In this document: one piece after another, positions 1-7,471 of the stretch | Position numbering within the stretch: the stretch's first letter is position 1 | How the letters are laid out: each line of letters starts with the position of its first letter | DNA from: Ga0077527 sp964533495 | GTDB taxonomy: Bacteria; Pseudomonadota; Gammaproteobacteria; Burkholderiales; SG8-41 | Reading direction: 5' to 3' | DNA length: 36,580 nt | Assembly: GCA_964533495.1 (NCBI GenBank) | Contig: CAZHJU010000029.1 | Span: forward strand, 1 to 36,580 | Position numbers and translations under genes: made by a program | Notes under the pieces: generated by a model | What the model saw: the letters and a program-made list of their open reading frames with translations, nothing else | The model's database searches: none | Told to the model about the DNA's origin: nothing

Positions 1-84
1 GCTGGCGCCGTGGGTGATCAGCGAGTCGACGAGGATCTGGGCGCCGGTCTGCATCAGCGGGCGCGTGGCGGATTTGGCCGTCAT
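1..84 (-). CDS. TPP-dependent enzyme, N-terminal fragment (acetolactate synthase-like)
   Basis: Only the first 28 codons lie in the window; the rest runs off the left edge on the minus strand. The peptide begins MTAKSATRPLMQ and continues TGAQILVDSLITHGA. The 'TGAQILVDSLxxHGV' pattern is the usual start of the N-terminal (Pyr) domain of thiamine-pyrophosphate enzymes of the acetolactate synthase/benzoylformate decarboxylase group. An AGGAAACC stretch lies just upstream of the ATG, a fitting ribosome site. The gene is divergent from the amidase, with about 130 bp between the starts. Substrate cannot be told from this fragment; a biosynthetic acetolactate synthase or a catabolic decarboxylase are both possible. 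Confidence 0.7.
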   Translation of the reverse strand, partial: MTAKSATRPLMQTGAQILVDSLITHGAS

Positions 85-198
85 CTGGATGGGTTTCCTG
101 GAGTGTGGATCGGGATTTCGCGGAGGGCGAAAGCCTAACATGGACGCTCCCGTTCCGCCCCCGGGGTTTCGTTCGCGGCCGTGGCCTCCCGCGGCCGC

Positions 199-204
199 TA
201 TACT
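199..204 (+). promoter_or_regulatory. Possible -10 element (TATACT) of the amidase gene
   Basis: TATACT stands out in a GC-rich stretch 8 bases before the amidase ATG. No convincing -35 hexamer is seen at 16-18 bp, and the transcript would be nearly leaderless, so this is only a suggestion. Confidence 0.25.
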
Positions 205-212
205 GGGCTGCG

Positions 213-1637
213 ATGCACGAATTCATAAAATGGACTGCAACCGAGGCCGTCGCGCGCCTGCGCGGCGGCGAGGTGTCGCCGCTGGACCTGATCGATGCCG
301 CGGAACGGCGCATCGCGGACACCAATCCGCGGATCAACGCGATGGTGACGCTGTGCTTCGAGCGCGCCCGCGACCATGCGCGCCGGCTGATGAACGGGCC
401 GCGCGAGGACCGGCCTCCCGGCTTCCTGCACGGCCTCCCGATCGCGGTGAAGGACAACACCGACGTCGGGGGCGTGCGCTGCACCTCGGGTTCACGCGTC
501 TTCGAAAACCGCATCGCGCCGGCTTCGGATCCGGTGGTGCAACGGCTCGAGGCGCATGGCGCGATCGTCATCGGCAAAACCAACCTGCCGGAGTTCGCCG
601 CCGGCGGCAACACCTTCAACGACGTGTTCGGCGCCACGCGCAATCCCTGGGATGCGCGCATGAGCGCCAGCGGCTCCTCCGGCGGCAGCGCCGCGGCGCT
701 GGCGGCGGGGCAGGCGTGGCTCGCCACCGGCAACGATTTCGGCGGCAGCATCCGCACGCCCGCGGCCTTCTGCTCGGTCGTCGGCCTGCGGCCCGGTCCC
801 GGCATGGTGGCGCGGCTGCAGAAACAGCCCTTCAACCCGCTGTCGGTGGAAGGGCCGATGGCGCGCACGGTCGCCGACGTCGCGCTGATGTTCGACGCCG
901 AGGCCGGCTTCGACGCGCGCGATCCGCTGTCGCCGCCGTTTTTGTCGAGTACGCTGCGGCCGTCCTTCGCGCAATGCGCGGCGCAGCCGCGGAAGCCGCG
1001 GCGGGTGGCCGTCAGCGCCGACCTCGGCGTGGCGCCGGTGGTCGACCGCGAATTGCGCGCGATGATCGGCGCCGTCGCGGACAGACTCGCGGGCGAGGGC
1101 GTCGTCGTCGAGGAGGCGCATCCGGATCTGCGCGACGCGGCCCGCCATTTCCTGACGCTGCGCGGTGCCGTCTACATCGCGCGCATTGCGCCGCTGCTGG
1201 CCGGCAACCGCCACCTGCTGAAGCCGGAGGTCATCGAAAACACCGAGTTCGGCCTGGGGCTGAAACTGGCGGACGTGGTTGCCGCCGAAATCGCGCAGGG
1301 TGAAATCATCCGCCGCGCCGCGGCGTTTTTCGCGGACCACGACCTGCTGCTGTGTCCGGCGACCCTGTGCCCGCCGTTTCCGGTGGAGTTGCGTTACCCG
1401 GAAAGCTGGGACGGCGTCGCTTTCGACGGCTACATGGGCTGGCTGGCGCTGACCTGCGCGGTGACGATGACGGCATGCCCGGTGCTGGCGCTGCCCGGCG
1501 GATTCACCGGCGGCGGCCTGCCGCTCGGCCTGCAGGTGATCGGCGGTCCGCGCGGGGAGGCCGCGCTTTTTTCGCACGGGGCCTGGCTCGAGGCGCTGCT
1601 CGGTCATGCGGGCCGCACGCCGCTGGATCCGCGCTGA
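213..1637 (+). CDS. Amidase (amidase-signature family)
   Basis: Predicted 474-aa cytosolic hydrolase of the amidase-signature family, which cleaves carboxamides through a Ser-cisSer-Lys triad. The triad is visible: Lys80 in LPIAVKDN, cis-Ser155 in ASGSSGGSAAA, and nucleophile Ser179 in GNDFGGSIRTPAA, with the family's 24-residue spacing between the two serines. Length is normal. The open frame extends upstream to 105, but the ATG at 213 gives the expected start (HEFIKWTATEAVARLRGGEVSPLDLI), matching family members that begin just before 'a..l...irsgevs..elv'. The upstream residues look like non-coding sequence. There is no GatB/GatC partner nearby, so a stand-alone catabolic amidase is more likely than the tRNA amidotransferase subunit. 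Substrate unknown. Confidence 0.9.
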   Translation: MHEFIKWTATEAVARLRGGEVSPLDLIDAAERRIADTNPRINAMVTLCFERARDHARRLMNGPREDRPPGFLHGLPIAVKDNTDVGGVRCTSGSRVFENRIAPASDPVVQRLEAHGAIVIGKTNLPEFAAGGNTFNDVFGATRNPWDARMSASGSSGGSAAALAAGQAWLATGNDFGGSIRTPAAFCSVVGLRPGPGMVARLQKQPFNPLSVEGPMARTVADVALMFDAEAGFDARDPLSPPFLSSTLRPSFAQCAAQPRKPRRVAVSADLGVAPVVDRELRAMIGAVADRLAGEGVVVEEAHPDLRDAARHFLTLRGAVYIARIAPLLAGNRHLLKPEVIENTEFGLGLKLADVVAAEIAQGEIIRRAAAFFADHDLLLCPATLCPPFPVELRYPESWDGVAFDGYMGWLALTCAVTMTACPVLALPGGFTGGGLPLGLQVIGGPRGEAALFSHGAWLEALLGHAGRTPLDPR

Positions 1638-1705
1638 GTTTCCGGACTGCGCCATGCCCGGACAGGCCGGGCGAGCACGCGGCGATGCCCGCCTGAACTG
1701 CCGTA

Positions 1706-1731
1706 CAAAAAAACCCCGGCTTGCGCCGGGG
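1706..1731 (-). terminator. Rho-independent terminator of the lipoprotein gene
   Basis: On the minus strand a perfect 7-bp stem (CCCCGGC, loop GCAA, GCCGGGG) is followed directly by seven T residues. It lies about 105 bp downstream of the small lipoprotein stop codon. On the plus strand no T-run follows, so it is unlikely to end the amidase transcript. Confidence 0.8.
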
Positions 1732-1835
1732 AAAAACAGGGGTTCTTTTCACGACCCTGCCTGGAGGAGTCGGGAGTTACGGAATCCGATGGCGGGATTC
1801 CTGGGTATCCGGTGTGCTGTTTCTTATCTCATTTC

Positions 1836-2051
1836 TCATTTGACCCGCTTGCCGATTTCGTGGCCGACGGCCGCGCCGGCGCCGGCGCCGACCACGGTGC
1901 CCGCGGTGCTGCCGGTCAGTGCAGAGCCGACCACGCCGCCGATCACCGCGCCGGCGGTGGCGCCCACCTGGGCGTTGGTCGGTGTGGTTGAGCAGCCGCC
2001 CAGCGCCAGCGCGCCGGTGGCCATCACTGCAGCGATCAGACGTTTGTTCAT
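1836..2051 (-). CDS. Small glycine-zipper outer-membrane lipoprotein
   Basis: A 71-aa lipoprotein. MNKRLIAAVMATGALALGGC is a classic lipoprotein signal with lipobox LGGC, giving Cys20 as the lipidated residue. The mature part is a glycine zipper (GATAGAVIGGVVGSALTG, then AGTVVGAGAGAAVGHEIGK) of the Rick_17kDa/OsmB type found in small envelope-stress lipoproteins. The frame opens two codons earlier at 2057, but the AAGAGA ribosome site is well spaced only for the ATG at 2051. The gene ends at a strong terminator and stands alone. The upstream region holds a copy of the AT-rich repeat. Function inferred as an envelope component; specific role unknown. Confidence 0.85.
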   Translation of the reverse strand: MNKRLIAAVMATGALALGGCSTTPTNAQVGATAGAVIGGVVGSALTGSTAGTVVGAGAGAAVGHEIGKRVK

Positions 2052-2108
2052 GCGCATTCTCTTGTTGTTGATCTTGCCGGTGCTACAGGTGCAGGCTTCG
2101 TGCCAGCC

Positions 2109-2140
2109 TTAAAACATAAATAAAAACAGATAGTTATGGA
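2109..2140 (-). repeat. AT-rich dispersed repeat, divergent copy F
   Basis: Read on the minus strand: CATAACTATCTGTTTTTA then TTTATGTTTTAAGG. It aligns with the family pattern TATAA(G/C)TATTTG(A/T)TTTTA...TTTTTA with several changes. It lies about 60 bp upstream of the lipoprotein start, so it may also supply that gene's promoter. Confidence 0.5.
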
Positions 2141-2194
2141 TTATCGGCAGGCAACGGTTGTCGCCGGATGGCAACAGTCGATAACCCGGATTGC

Positions 2195-2228
2195 ATAAGC
2201 TGCTGATTCGGATTGATATTTTTGTCTC
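2195..2228 (+). repeat. AT-rich dispersed repeat, half-degenerate copy G
   Basis: ATAAGCTGCTGATTCGG followed by ATTGATATTTTTGTCTC. The right half is almost identical to the copy at 20382-20415; the left half has drifted towards GC. Confidence 0.5.
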
Positions 2229-2427
2229 TTCGCGGAGACGGCTGGCTGGCTGGCGCGCTGTGACTTTTTTCCATGCCGCGAAATCGCCGCGCTTGTCCGG
2301 ACTCCGACGCTTTCCGGCCCGGATGGACCGCCGGTCGGTTGCCGCATCGCGCCGGTCGGCACTGCCGCGGGTACGGCTTGTGCAACAGCTTCCATTGCAA
2401 CACCCGAAAATGCGAAGGAGGTGCGTG

Positions 2428-2610
2428 ATGAACATCCTGCTGATTCTGCTGCTGGCCTATTTCGGCATCGTCGCCCTGTGGGCGGGCGCCCGGTTGTGCC
2501 GGACGCTGTGCGAACGGCTGCGCCAGACTTTCGCCGAAACCGGGCATTCCCGCGCGGCTGTTACCATCGAGGCCACCATGCCGCCGCGCCGCATCGTGCT
2601 CCGTGACTGA
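2428..2610 (+). CDS. Small membrane protein, 60 aa (hypothetical)
   Basis: The ATG follows an unusually good ribosome site, AAGGAGGTG, at 2415-2423. The protein begins MNILLILLLAYFGIVALWAG, a single hydrophobic helix, and continues into an Arg-rich cytoplasmic tail (RLCRTLCERLRQTF). Its stop codon overlaps the GTG start of the MFS transporter by 8 bases, the arrangement expected for translational coupling. I do not recognise a family. It could be a genuine small accessory protein of the transporter, or a leader ORF whose main job is to drive translation of the next gene. Confidence 0.55.
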   Translation: MNILLILLLAYFGIVALWAGARLCRTLCERLRQTFAETGHSRAAVTIEATMPPRRIVLRD

Positions 2611-3919
2611 AACCGCCCGCAGCAGCCTTGCGCCCGGGGTGCGCCGTCGCGAGCTGTGGGCGTGGGCGATGTACGACTTCGCCAACTCCGGCTACACCAC
2701 GGTGGTCATCACCGCGGTGTTCAGCGCCTATTTCGTCGCCGAGGTGGCCGGCAACGCGCCGTGGGCGACCTTTGCCTGGACCGCGGCGCTGGCGCTGTCC
2801 TATGCCCTGATCATGCTGACCGCGCCGGTGATCGGTGCCTGGGCCGATGCCCGTGCCGCCAAGAAGCGCCTGCTCGGCGCGACCACGCTGGGCTGCATCG
2901 CCTTCACCGCGGCGCTCGCCTGCATCGGCCGCGGCGACGTCGCCGCCGGCATGGCGCTGATCGTGCTGTCCAATTTCTTTTTCGGTTCCGGCGAAAACCT
3001 GATCGCCGCCTTCCTGCCGGAGATCGCCGACGGCGAGGCGCTGGGCCGGGTCTCGGGCTGGGGCTGGAGCCTCGGCTACTTCGGCGGTCTGGTGGCGCTG
3101 GGCATCTGCCTCGCCTACGTCACGCATGCCCAGGGGCGGGGCGCGTCCGCCGCCGAATTCGTGCCGGTGACCCTGCTGATCACCGCGGCGATTTTCGCGC
3201 TGGCCTGCCTGCCGACCTTCCTGTTCCTGCGCGAACGCGCGCGGCCGCAGGCCGCTGCCGGCGCGGCGGTGCGGGCGGCCTTCGCGCGCCTCGGCGAGAC
3301 GCTGCGCAGCGCGCATCGTTACCGCGACCTGCGGCGTTTCCTGGTCTGCCTGGTGTTCTACCAGGCCGGCATCCAGACGGTGATCGCGCTGGCGGCGATC
3401 TACGCGCAGCAGGCGATGGGCTTCACCACCCGCGACACGCTGCTGCTGATCCTGGTCGTCAACGTCACCGCCGCGGTCGGCGCCTTCGCCTTCGGCCACG
3501 TGCAGGACCGCCTCGGCCACGTGCCGACGATCATGCTGACGCTGGCGGGCTGGATCCTGACCGTGCTGCTGGCCTGGCGCGCCGAAGGGCCGGCGCTGTT
3601 CTGGGTGGCGGCGAACCTGGTGGGCCTGTGCCTGGGTTCCAGCCAGTCCGCTGGGCGCGCGCTGGTCGGCTATCTCAGTCCGCCCGGACGGCAGGCGGAG
3701 TTTTTCGGGCTGTGGGGGCTGGCGGTCAAGCTGTCCTCGATCCTCGGACCGCTGACCTACGGCGCGGTGACCTGGCTCTCCGGCGGCGACCACCGGCTGG
3801 CGATCCTGATCACCGGCATCTATTTCGTCGTCGGCATTCTGCTCGTCGCCGGGGTCGATGCGGCCAGGGGGCGCGCCACCGGCCAGTCCGCGATTGGCGG
3901 CGGCGGGGCCGGCCGATAG
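2603..3919 (+). CDS. MFS transporter, UMF1/Atg22 family
   Basis: A 438-aa polytopic inner-membrane protein. The start ELWAWAMYDFANSGYTTVV is diagnostic for the UMF1 (BtlA/Atg22-like) branch of the major facilitator superfamily ('YDFANSa'). GAWADARAAKKR at about 75-86 is the MFS loop 2-3 motif. About 12 hydrophobic segments follow, with a central hydrophilic loop (RERARPQAAAG...) dividing two halves. The GTG start overlaps the end of the preceding short ORF. Substrate is not deducible; eukaryotic relatives export amino acids from vacuoles, and bacterial members are mostly uncharacterised. Its stop codon TAG is part of the -10 element proposed for the next gene. Confidence 0.88.
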   Translation: MTETARSSLAPGVRRRELWAWAMYDFANSGYTTVVITAVFSAYFVAEVAGNAPWATFAWTAALALSYALIMLTAPVIGAWADARAAKKRLLGATTLGCIAFTAALACIGRGDVAAGMALIVLSNFFFGSGENLIAAFLPEIADGEALGRVSGWGWSLGYFGGLVALGICLAYVTHAQGRGASAAEFVPVTLLITAAIFALACLPTFLFLRERARPQAAAGAAVRAAFARLGETLRSAHRYRDLRRFLVCLVFYQAGIQTVIALAAIYAQQAMGFTTRDTLLLILVVNVTAAVGAFAFGHVQDRLGHVPTIMLTLAGWILTVLLAWRAEGPALFWVAANLVGLCLGSSQSAGRALVGYLSPPGRQAEFFGLWGLAVKLSSILGPLTYGAVTWLSGGDHRLAILITGIYFVVGILLVAGVDAARGRATGQSAIGGGGAGR

Positions 3920-3922
3920 AAT
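3894..3922 (+). promoter_or_regulatory. Sigma-70 type promoter upstream of the 517-aa gene
   Basis: TTGGCG at 3894-3899 and TAGAAT at 3917-3922 are separated by exactly 17 bp. The pair lies about 90 bp before the ATG at 4011 and overlaps the end of the transporter gene. Confidence 0.5.
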
Positions 3923-4010
3923 GGATTCAAACGATCCGCGGCGGCCGCAAGACCGACCGGCGGACGCAAAACGGATGCAAAGAAACGGATAGGGACAGGG
4001 GAAAAGGAAA

Positions 4011-5564
4011 ATGCTCAGCTTCCTGAAGGGCGAGAAGATCGATCATCCGATGGCCGACGCGAAAAAAGCCCGGGAGATCGTCGATGAACTGCCGGCCGAT
4101 CCGCTGAAGGCGCTGACCGAGATCACGCACTGGCTGGAGACGTTGCGCGACACCAGGGCGTTTCGCACGGAAAAATTGTTCGAGAACGTTGATCTGCTCG
4201 ATGCCGCGGCCAAGAATCACCAGCGCAGGCTGGCGCAGGATTATTTCGGCACGGCGCGCCAGCAGAAATTCCAGGAGCACCGGCTGTGGAGCGGCAGCTA
4301 CGCCTTCTGGAAGGCGCTGAGCGAGGCCTATCTCGAATGCGTCGCGCGCTTCGAGTCCGGCCAGACCGGCACCGCGATCCGCAAGAGCCTGCCGGTGATC
4401 GTCGCCCGCACGCTGCGCACGCTGACGCTGCAATTGAAGTGGATACTGGTGCGCTACGGGCCGGTGGAGCCGCGGGTATGGTCCGACATCGGCCGCCTCT
4501 ACCAGGTGGCCGAGGCCACCGGTTTCGCCGACCTGACGATACAGGTCTATCCGGGCTCGCATGGCAGCGGTTCGGTGCGGCAGGAACTGCTGAAGGCGCT
4601 GATGCTGGGCGTGTCGTCGACCGACGGCCTGGATCCCATGCGCCAGGAACTCGCCGAGCGCGCGGTGGCGCATTTTTCCGGCGATTTCCGCATCGCGCGG
4701 CAGCCCGGTCCCGGTTGCGGCTACGGCTTCGATATCGCCGGCGGCAAACCGCCGTTCCGCGTGATCGGCGGCAAGGCGCTGCCGGCCACCGTCCGCTTTT
4801 TCGGCGCCGGCGACGCGCTGGCGCAACTGCAGAAAGTCGAGGCGGCGATCCGCGAAACCGGCGCGATTCCCTCCGGCGTGCACCTCGGCGGCAGCTACGA
4901 CAAGGCCGCCGTGCTGCCGGTGCTGCACCACCTTGCCGCGTACTGGTCCGACGATGCGCCGGCGCGCGGCGCCGAGCGGCGGCACACGGCCACGCGCATG
5001 ACGGTGCTGCACGGCATGGCGGAAATCCTGCGCGTGCTCGATCCCGCGAACAGCGACGATCTCGATTTCAGCGCGCCCGACACGGCGGAAAGCACCGCCG
5101 AGAGCTGGATCGTCGAGAACGTCAGCGACGGCGGCTGCGGCGCGATCATCCCGGCGGCAAAAAGCGACTGGGTGCGCGTCGGCGCGCTGGTCGGCGTCAA
5201 GACCGAGGTCGCCAAACACTGGGGCGTCGGCATCATCCGCCGCGTGACCCGGGACGAGCACCAGCAGCGCCGCGTCGGCGTGCAGGTGCTGTCGAAGATC
5301 GCGATCCCGGTGCGCACCGGCAGGTCCGGCGGCGCCTTTTCGTCGGCGCCCGCGGAAACCGCGGATTCCGCGCTGCTGCTGTCGACGACGCCGGACAGCC
5401 GCGGCGAAGTGGGGCTGGTGCTGCGCGAGAGCAGCTACAACGCGCGCGACAGCCTCGACATGGTCGTCAACGGCAAGCCGTACCTGCTGATGCCCTCGCG
5501 CCTCGCCGAGGGCGGCGAGGATTTCGACTGGGCGATGTTCAAGGTCATGGCGCGCAGCGCCTGA
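4011..5564 (+). CDS. Conserved-looking protein of unknown function, possible C-terminal PilZ-like domain
   Basis: A 517-aa soluble protein, preceded by AAGGAAA, with no signal peptide or membrane segment. The N-terminal ~300 residues look alpha-helical (DELPADPLKALTEITHWLET, then RTLRTLTLQLKWILVRYGPV). The C-terminal part (about 365-460) looks beta-rich and carries ENVSDGGCGAIIP. That includes N370-x-S372-x-x-G375, resembling the (D/N)xSxxG motif of c-di-GMP-binding PilZ domains, followed by a strand pattern VGALVGVKTE...WGVGIIRRV. The separate RxxxR motif of PilZ is not clear, so c-di-GMP binding is only a suggestion. Followed after 13 bp by the acetyltransferase, likely the same transcript. 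Confidence 0.75.
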   Translation: MLSFLKGEKIDHPMADAKKAREIVDELPADPLKALTEITHWLETLRDTRAFRTEKLFENVDLLDAAAKNHQRRLAQDYFGTARQQKFQEHRLWSGSYAFWKALSEAYLECVARFESGQTGTAIRKSLPVIVARTLRTLTLQLKWILVRYGPVEPRVWSDIGRLYQVAEATGFADLTIQVYPGSHGSGSVRQELLKALMLGVSSTDGLDPMRQELAERAVAHFSGDFRIARQPGPGCGYGFDIAGGKPPFRVIGGKALPATVRFFGAGDALAQLQKVEAAIRETGAIPSGVHLGGSYDKAAVLPVLHHLAAYWSDDAPARGAERRHTATRMTVLHGMAEILRVLDPANSDDLDFSAPDTAESTAESWIVENVSDGGCGAIIPAAKSDWVRVGALVGVKTEVAKHWGVGIIRRVTRDEHQQRRVGVQVLSKIAIPVRTGRSGGAFSSAPAETADSALLLSTTPDSRGEVGLVLRESSYNARDSLDMVVNGKPYLLMPSRLAEGGEDFDWAMFKVMARSA

Positions 5565-5577
5565 TGGAGTCCATGCG

Positions 5578-6024
5578 ATGAGCGCATTCCGGATCCGTCC
5601 CGCGGTGCCTGCCGATTTCGAACAGTGGCTGCCGCTGTGGGAGGGTTACAACACGTTCTACGAGCGCACGGTGCCGGCGGAGGTGACGCGCACCACCTGG
5701 TCGCGTTTTTTCGATGCCTACGAGCCGATGCACGCGCTGGTCGCCGAGCGCGACGGAAAACTGATCGGCCTGGTCCATTACCTGTTCCACCGTAACACCG
5801 CGATGCTGGCGCCGGTGTGTTACCTGCAGGACCTGTTCACCGCGGCGGAGACGCGCGGGCAGGGCGTCGGCCGTGCGCTGATCGAGGCGGTGTACGAACG
5901 CGCGCAGGCGGCGGGGTCGCCGCGGGTGTACTGGATGACGCAGGAATCGAACGCCACGGCACGCAGACTTTACGACCAGGTCGCCGAGCGTTCGGGCTTC
6001 ATTCAGTATCGCCGCCAGCTCTGA
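5578..6024 (+). CDS. GNAT-family N-acetyltransferase
   Basis: A 148-aa acetyltransferase that would move an acetyl group from acetyl-CoA to an amine. Motif A is clear: YLQDLFTAAETRGQGVGRAL, with R93-G-Q-G-V-G98 forming the pyrophosphate loop. Motif B follows at VYWMTQESNATARRLYDQVA, with the ESNxxARxLYD pattern common to small GNATs, and the protein ends in GFIQYRRQL. Length is typical for a single GNAT domain. It starts 13 bp after the preceding gene and has a short GGAG ribosome site. Substrate unknown; small-molecule amine or antibiotic-like acetylation are both possible. Confidence 0.9.
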   Translation: MSAFRIRPAVPADFEQWLPLWEGYNTFYERTVPAEVTRTTWSRFFDAYEPMHALVAERDGKLIGLVHYLFHRNTAMLAPVCYLQDLFTAAETRGQGVGRALIEAVYERAQAAGSPRVYWMTQESNATARRLYDQVAERSGFIQYRRQL

Positions 6025-6042
6025 ACCGGGGCAGGGGCATTC

Positions 6043-6077
6043 CCCGGATGGCGGCCTTCGGCCTTATCCGGGCTACA
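6043..6077. repeat. REP-like palindrome between convergent genes
   Basis: CCCGGAT at 6043-6049 pairs with ATCCGGG at 6066-6072, enclosing GGCC-TTC-GGCC, and is followed by CTACA. The layout resembles enterobacterial/pseudomonad REP elements (CCGGAT...CTTATCCGGCCTAC). It sits between the convergent acetyltransferase and CoA-transferase genes and could fold in both transcripts. A short direct repeat (CTACAGGA twice) follows. Confidence 0.6.
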
Positions 6078-6108
6078 GGACTACAGGACCTGCAGGACGG
6101 AGGATGCT

Positions 6109-7308
6109 TCAGGCGAGTTTGGTCGCGCCTGCCGCCGCCAGTTTCCGGATGTCGGCGTCGTCATAACCGGCCTCGCGCAGGATTTCCGCGCTGTGCTCGC
6201 CGAGCCGCGGTGCCGGGCGGTGCGGCATCGGATCGGCGCCCGACCAGTGGCTGGCCAGCGTCATTTCGCGCAGCCGGCCCTCGCTGGGGTGCTCCGATTC
6301 CTTGAAGAAGCCGGTGGCCGCGAGGTGCGGATCGCTCAGCACGTCGCCGACGGTTTTCATCGGCGCCGACGGGATGTCGGCCTCGCGCAGCAGTTTTTCC
6401 CATTCGGCGTTGGTGCGCTGCTTCAGATGTTCCGCGGCGAAGGCGTAGACCTCGGCGATGTTGCGCGAGCGCGCCTCGTGGCTGCCGAAGCGCGGATCCT
6501 GCTCGAACATTTCCCCGCGGCCGACCAGATTCAGGAAGGCGCGCCAGTGCTTGTCGTTGTAGATCAGCACGCACATGTAGCCGTCCTTCGTGCGGTACGG
6601 CGCGCGGTGCTCGGCCAGCATGCGCGCGTAGCCGTAGCCGCCCTCCGGCGGGTCGAAGGTGAAGCCGCCCATGTGGTCGGCCAGCACCATCTGGGTGACG
6701 GTCTCGAACATCGGCACCTCCACCGACTGGCCCTTGCCGGTGCGGCTGCGCGCGAACAGCGCGGTGGTGACGGCGTTGACCGCGGCAAGCCCGGTGATGC
6801 GGTCGGCGATCGCCAGCGGCGCGTAGCGCGGGCTGGACGCGCCGGCCTCGTGGAACAGCGCCGGCATCGCCGACATGCCCTGGATCAGGTCGTCGTAGGC
6901 GGGCTGGGCGGCATAGGGCCCGCGCTGGCTGAAGCCGTAGGCGCCGACGTAGATGATCCGCGGGTTGACCGCGGCCACGTCCTCGTAGGACAGCTTCAGC
7001 CGCTTCATCGCCTGCGGCCGCACGTTGTAGAACAGCACGTCGGCGGTCTTCAGCAGCTTCTGCAGCGCTTCCAGGCCCTCCGGCTTCTTCAGGTCGAGCA
7101 CGATCGAGCGCTTGTTGCGGTTGTGGTGCAGGTAGATGTGGCCCATCGCCGGGTTCTTCATCGGCGCGATGTGGCGCAGGATGTCGCCGTCCGGCGGCTC
7201 GACCTTGACGACGTCGGCGCCGAGGTCGCCGAGCAGCTGCGTTGCAAAGGGGCCCATCACCACCGAGCTCAGGTCGATGATGCGCACGCCGTCCAGGGGT
7301 TGGGTCAT
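6109..7308 (-). CDS. Class III CoA-transferase (CaiB/BaiF family)
   Basis: A 399-aa family III CoA-transferase, moving CoA between a carboxylic acid and an acyl-CoA through an aspartyl intermediate. It starts MTQPLDGVRIIDLSSVVMGP and continues LLGDLGADVVKVEPP, the standard N-terminus. NRNKRSIVLDLKKPEG (about 63-78) and AAQPAYDDLIQG with the probable catalytic Asp139 also match. The C-terminal part ends GYDDADIRKLAAAGAT, another family hallmark. The ATG at 7308 has GGAGAGAG upstream; the longer frame to 7422 adds an implausible Arg/Pro-rich tail. Substrate cannot be assigned; relatives act on formate/oxalate, carnitine, succinate and aromatic acids. Confidence 0.93.
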   Translation of the reverse strand: MTQPLDGVRIIDLSSVVMGPFATQLLGDLGADVVKVEPPDGDILRHIAPMKNPAMGHIYLHHNRNKRSIVLDLKKPEGLEALQKLLKTADVLFYNVRPQAMKRLKLSYEDVAAVNPRIIYVGAYGFSQRGPYAAQPAYDDLIQGMSAMPALFHEAGASSPRYAPLAIADRITGLAAVNAVTTALFARSRTGKGQSVEVPMFETVTQMVLADHMGGFTFDPPEGGYGYARMLAEHRAPYRTKDGYMCVLIYNDKHWRAFLNLVGRGEMFEQDPRFGSHEARSRNIAEVYAFAAEHLKQRTNAEWEKLLREADIPSAPMKTVGDVLSDPHLAATGFFKESEHPSEGRLREMTLASHWSGADPMPHRPAPRLGEHSAEILREAGYDDADIRKLAAAGATKLA

Positions 7309-7426
7309 CCGGTCTCTCTCCAGTGTGGGGTTCCGATGCCGGTGCGATGCCGGATCGGACAACTCCGCGATTCTACAAAATTGCGGCGCCGTTGCGCGTC
7401 GGGCGCGGGGCGGGCGGGGCATGCGC

Positions 7427-7432
7427 TAGAAT
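7427..7432 (+). promoter_or_regulatory. Possible -10 element (TAGAAT) of the FkbM-family gene
   Basis: TAGAAT lies 39 bp before the methyltransferase ATG in the 163-bp divergent spacer. No good -35 hexamer at the normal distance. Confidence 0.3.
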
Positions 7433-7471
7433 CGGCGGCGACGCGGGCATCCGGCCCGCCCTGACACGGCC

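Larger units (their letters stand above)
2058..2427. other. 370-bp intergenic region with two AT-rich repeat copies
   Basis: No gene supported. It contains two members of the window's AT-rich repeat family (2109-2140 and 2195-2228). Between them is a stretch rich in short palindromes (TTATCG...CGATAA around 2140-2186). GGCTGGCTGG repetition follows near 2240. Open frames here are compositionally implausible and lack ribosome sites. Confidence 0.5.

Noticed and set aside
213..1637. Amidase as GatA (Glu-tRNA amidotransferase subunit)
   Set aside because: No gatB or gatC nearby and the GTDTGGS motif is altered to GNDFGGS; a catabolic amidase is more likely.
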